From: Bryum argenteum
Taxonomy: Eukaryota; Streptophyta; Bryopsida; Bryales; Bryaceae
DNA length: 64,000 nt
Direction of reading: 5' to 3'
Assembly (NCBI GenBank): GCA_037043015.1
Contig: CM073322.1
Location: 20,285,601-20,349,600, forward strand
Part shown: positions 61,653-64,000 of the stretch, in pieces
Layout of the letters: every line of letters begins with the position of its first letter
Position numbering within the stretch: position 1 is the first letter of the stretch
Made by a program: the position numbers and the translations under genes
The notes under the pieces: model-generated
Database searches by the model: none
Told to the model about the DNA's origin: nothing
The model's input: only the letters and a program-made list of their open reading frames with translations

Positions 61653-62700
61653 ATGACGAAGCCAATTTCACAAAACAAAGTGAGAAATATTGTTGCTCCT
61701 TTCATGAAAGATGAGAGTACAGGAGTGGTTCCAAAGTGTTTGGGTTTCTTACAGAGTATAGTGAATGAAGTGAGAAAGAAACATTGTAGTAACGTAGAAT
61801 TGTCAAAATGAGGTGCTCCAAGGATTCTTACTACTTCAGAGAGACGATCGTGCACTGCGTTTGGTCATGGTTGGAGGACTAGAAACTGTAGTATAGGCAA
61901 CAAAATTGTTGAGAGAGGGTAGGGAATTAGAGTATTGTGATAACACCTTCTAGTTTACTTTGAGAGATGTTGTATTGAGTACTTATGAAGATTCCTAAAG
62001 CTTGTTTGTCATAGATAAATGTGCGAGTGAGACTTTGAATTCATAAAGAGTGGACAATAGAGGATTTGAAGTGAATTCTATTTAGTGATGAAACGAAAAT
62101 ACATCGTTTCAATTTAGAGGGGGGACTTAATGTTGTGTTAATGACAAAAAAAACTTGGTTGATCGTGTGGTGAAGCAAATAGTGAAGCATGATGGAGTTT
62201 AATGCTATGGAGTTGTATGATAGCAAGAGGTGTAAGTAATTAAAAAAACTGAATGTGCGTTTAAAATGCAAACGACTATATTTCAAACATGCATGGACAT
62301 TTGTACTTGAGTTTAGAGAGATTAAAATACTTGAACCTTTGATAACGTCATTTTCCAGCATGACAATGCTTCCATACACAAAGCAAAGATTGTTCAAAAA
62401 TCGTTCTTAAAGCAACCAATTATTGTTTTAGAGTGACCAACTCAATCCCCAAATCTTAATCCCACATAACATGTTTGGGCAATTCTCAAACATCGATTGA
62501 ATTCCTTTCCAACTCCTCCTGTAGGTCTTTTGCAATTATGGGAGCGCGTGGAAAAGAGTTATAAGTTGATCACTACACCCAACAATGTGAGGGATTGTAT
62601 GCTAACATGCCACATCCAATTGCGGCTATTTTGGCTACTCGTGCAAAGTGAAGACGATTTCGACCACTCTCTATATAGCGCCTCAAAAAATGAATATGTA
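61653..62700 (+). pseudogene. Tc1-like (DD34E) transposase relic
   Basis: Full-length but inactivated cut-and-paste transposase, about 345 codons, the usual Tc1 length. The N-terminal helix-turn-helix part starts MTKPISQNKVRNIVA and reaches GAPRILTTSERR. The catalytic core shows LFSDETKIHRFN (first Asp, 62087), VKHDG...LMLWSCMIARGVS, IFQHDNASIHKAKIVQKSF (second Asp, 62362) and PTQSPNLNP followed by a stop where the family has Glu (62467), then HVWAILKHRL. Second Asp to that codon leaves 34 residues between. At least three stops sit where Trp or Arg is expected, the sites being TGG or CGA changed to TGA. One small frameshift lies near 62200. Terminal repeats were not found. Confidence 0.8.
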
Positions 62701-62719
62701 CATAGTCAACTTTGGCACT

Positions 62720-63155
62720 AGCTTTGATCCTTCATACTCTCTCCATTGTCGAATACCCTCATTGACCTCATTTCTCGAAGTCGCTGTATTTTGTATTCGG
62801 ATGTATGCACAATGTGATCCACACAACAACTGGAGCAATTCGAATTCAGTAGATGAAAAACAAGTGGGAACGGAACCAGGATTGCTTTGCTCATTGATAA
62901 AGAAGTCCTCCGAAACACAACAGACGCCGTGTATGGCCCGATCGGCATTTTATGTGTCCATATCCGCAGCTCTCGAGATACGTAAGAATCTTAACTAAAG
63001 AAGGTATAAGAATGAGAATGACATCGAGCAAAATTTGAGAGGCCTGTAAGGGAAACCCCCATTGCTCCAAATCCTACGAAACAGTGGCAACGATGCCTGT
63101 CCTGAGGATCTTGCGGAGCTGATTGAGGAGGGGCAACTAACCGAATGATAGCTAC
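62720..63155. other. Spacer between Tc1 relic and RPI copy 2
   Basis: No gene recognised. Confidence 0.35.
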
Positions 63156-63159
63156 TAGC

Positions 63160-64000
63160 TTACGCTGACACTCCTTCCGAACTCTTCATGCTAGCAACGA
63201 ACTCCGAGAAGTCGACAACCGACGTTTCTTCGCCGTCTTTTGTGCCCACCAAAATCTTATTTGCAACCTTGATGAACAGCCCGTTCTCAATCACTCCGGG
63301 AATCATGTTGATCTTGTTCTCTAGGTCGGCGGGGTCCTTCACGCCTTCGGGGAATCTCACGTCCACCACCATGTTGCCCTGCCACAAACCGATTCCACTC
63401 CATCACGAGACTGCACACACGGCGAAATGAGAAAGTGTTCAGAGAAGGTAGCTCACCAGGTCCGTGATGACGGGCCCATCCTTTCGAAGAGCAGAGCGAA
63501 TTTCGGGCTGCCCACCCAACGCAGCCAAAGCGCGCAGAACGGGAGCCAGGGCGAATGGCAGCACTTCCACGGGCACGGGGAATGATAGTCCCAGCGTCTT
63601 CACCACTTTGGTTTCGTCGACAAGAATCACACACTCCTTGGCGATCGAGTCCACCACCTTCTCCATCGTGTGCGCCGCTCCCCCGCCTTTGATCAGGTTC
63701 ATGCCAACATCCACCTGCGCTCACGACCTGGCATTGTCAGTACGGATACACACAACATGTCCAATCTAGACAAAAATTTCGAGGCTTCAAAACGTACTAC
63801 AAAGGTGGCTAGTTGCATAACTCTTACCACTTAAACTCCGAGTGTGTTACATGATTCTAATGGAACAATGACCTACAGTCAAAGCGCAAGAATTCTAGGG
63901 TTTGGAGAATGTCAAAAGCATAACTTGATGCAGGCAAACTAGGACGAGAGTGTTCAAGAGAATTGGACCTCGTCGGCGCCATCGAAGGCAAGGTCGATTT
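63160..64000 (-). CDS. RPI: Ribose-5-phosphate isomerase, chloroplast-type (copy 2, cut by window end)
   Basis: Paralogue of the gene at 45907-47280. Exon 3 63378-63160 (219 bp) and exon 2 63714-63457 (258 bp) have exactly the same lengths as in copy 1. The end of exon 1 (64000-63969, DLAFDGADE) is visible and the transit peptide lies outside the window. Introns differ: 254 and 78 bp against 309 and 180 bp. Catalytic and binding motifs are intact: [42 protein letters not shown]-terminal changes include PADLEN for [26 protein letters not shown] for the copy 1 equivalent, and SSEGVSA for SSEEVSV. No stop or frameshift in the visible part, so it is probably functional. Confidence 0.93.

Overview
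The window is nuclear DNA of a land plant or close streptophyte. Evidence is a set of plant-type, intron-containing genes: a chloroplast 2-oxoglutarate/malate translocator, chloroplast ketol-acid reductoisomerase, chloroplast-type ribose-5-phosphate isomerase in two copies, a Spinster-like MFS carrier, an F-box protein and a 2-oxoglutarate/Fe(II) dioxygenase. GC-rich exons, short introns (about 70-410 bp) and AT-rich, transposon-filled spacers would fit a bryophyte or lycophyte, but I cannot name the species from the sequence.

Layout. 1-20.4 kb is almost all repeats: inverted-repeat elements of several kinds, degenerate minisatellites, a segmental duplication (about 3.8-6.4 kb against 16.2-18.4 kb), an intron-retaining TM9SF/nonaspanin pseudogene (7.4-8.0 kb) and a complete but decayed chromodomain Ty3/gypsy retrotransposon (8447-14007, TSD TCTGT). 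20.9-31.2 kb is a gene island with three + strand genes: DiT1-like, KARI and an MFS carrier. 31.5-32.5 kb holds a Plavaka-like transposase remnant; 32.6-36 kb is minisatellite DNA. An F-box gene lies at 36.8-38.1 kb (-). 39-45 kb is minisatellites and small DNA transposons. The first RPI gene is at 45.9-47.3 kb (-). 48-59 kb is AT-rich with a Harbinger-type MITE, a broken DUF7869-type gene and a nested cluster of TTAA-flanked transposons. A 2OG dioxygenase gene (59.8-61.0 kb, -), a Tc1-like transposase relic (61.65-62.7 kb) and the second RPI gene, cut by the window end, finish the window.

Most notable: (1) a family of non-autonomous elements with CCCCTAA-type termini and exact TTAA target duplications, the piggyBac signature, including three elements nested through TTAA sites and copies sitting in the TTAA of another element's terminal repeat; (2) a chromovirus whose primer-binding site is an exact 11-nt complement of its own predicted mRNA 5' end, i.e. 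Tf1/sushi-style self-priming; (3) a Tc1-like transposase relic with DD34E spacing, unlike the DD39D mariner elements usual in plants; (4) a broken DUF7869 gene with a possible DDE-like set of acidic residues. The chloroplast enzymes are ordinary metabolic genes; apart from the RPI duplication I see no operon-like or clustered pathway.
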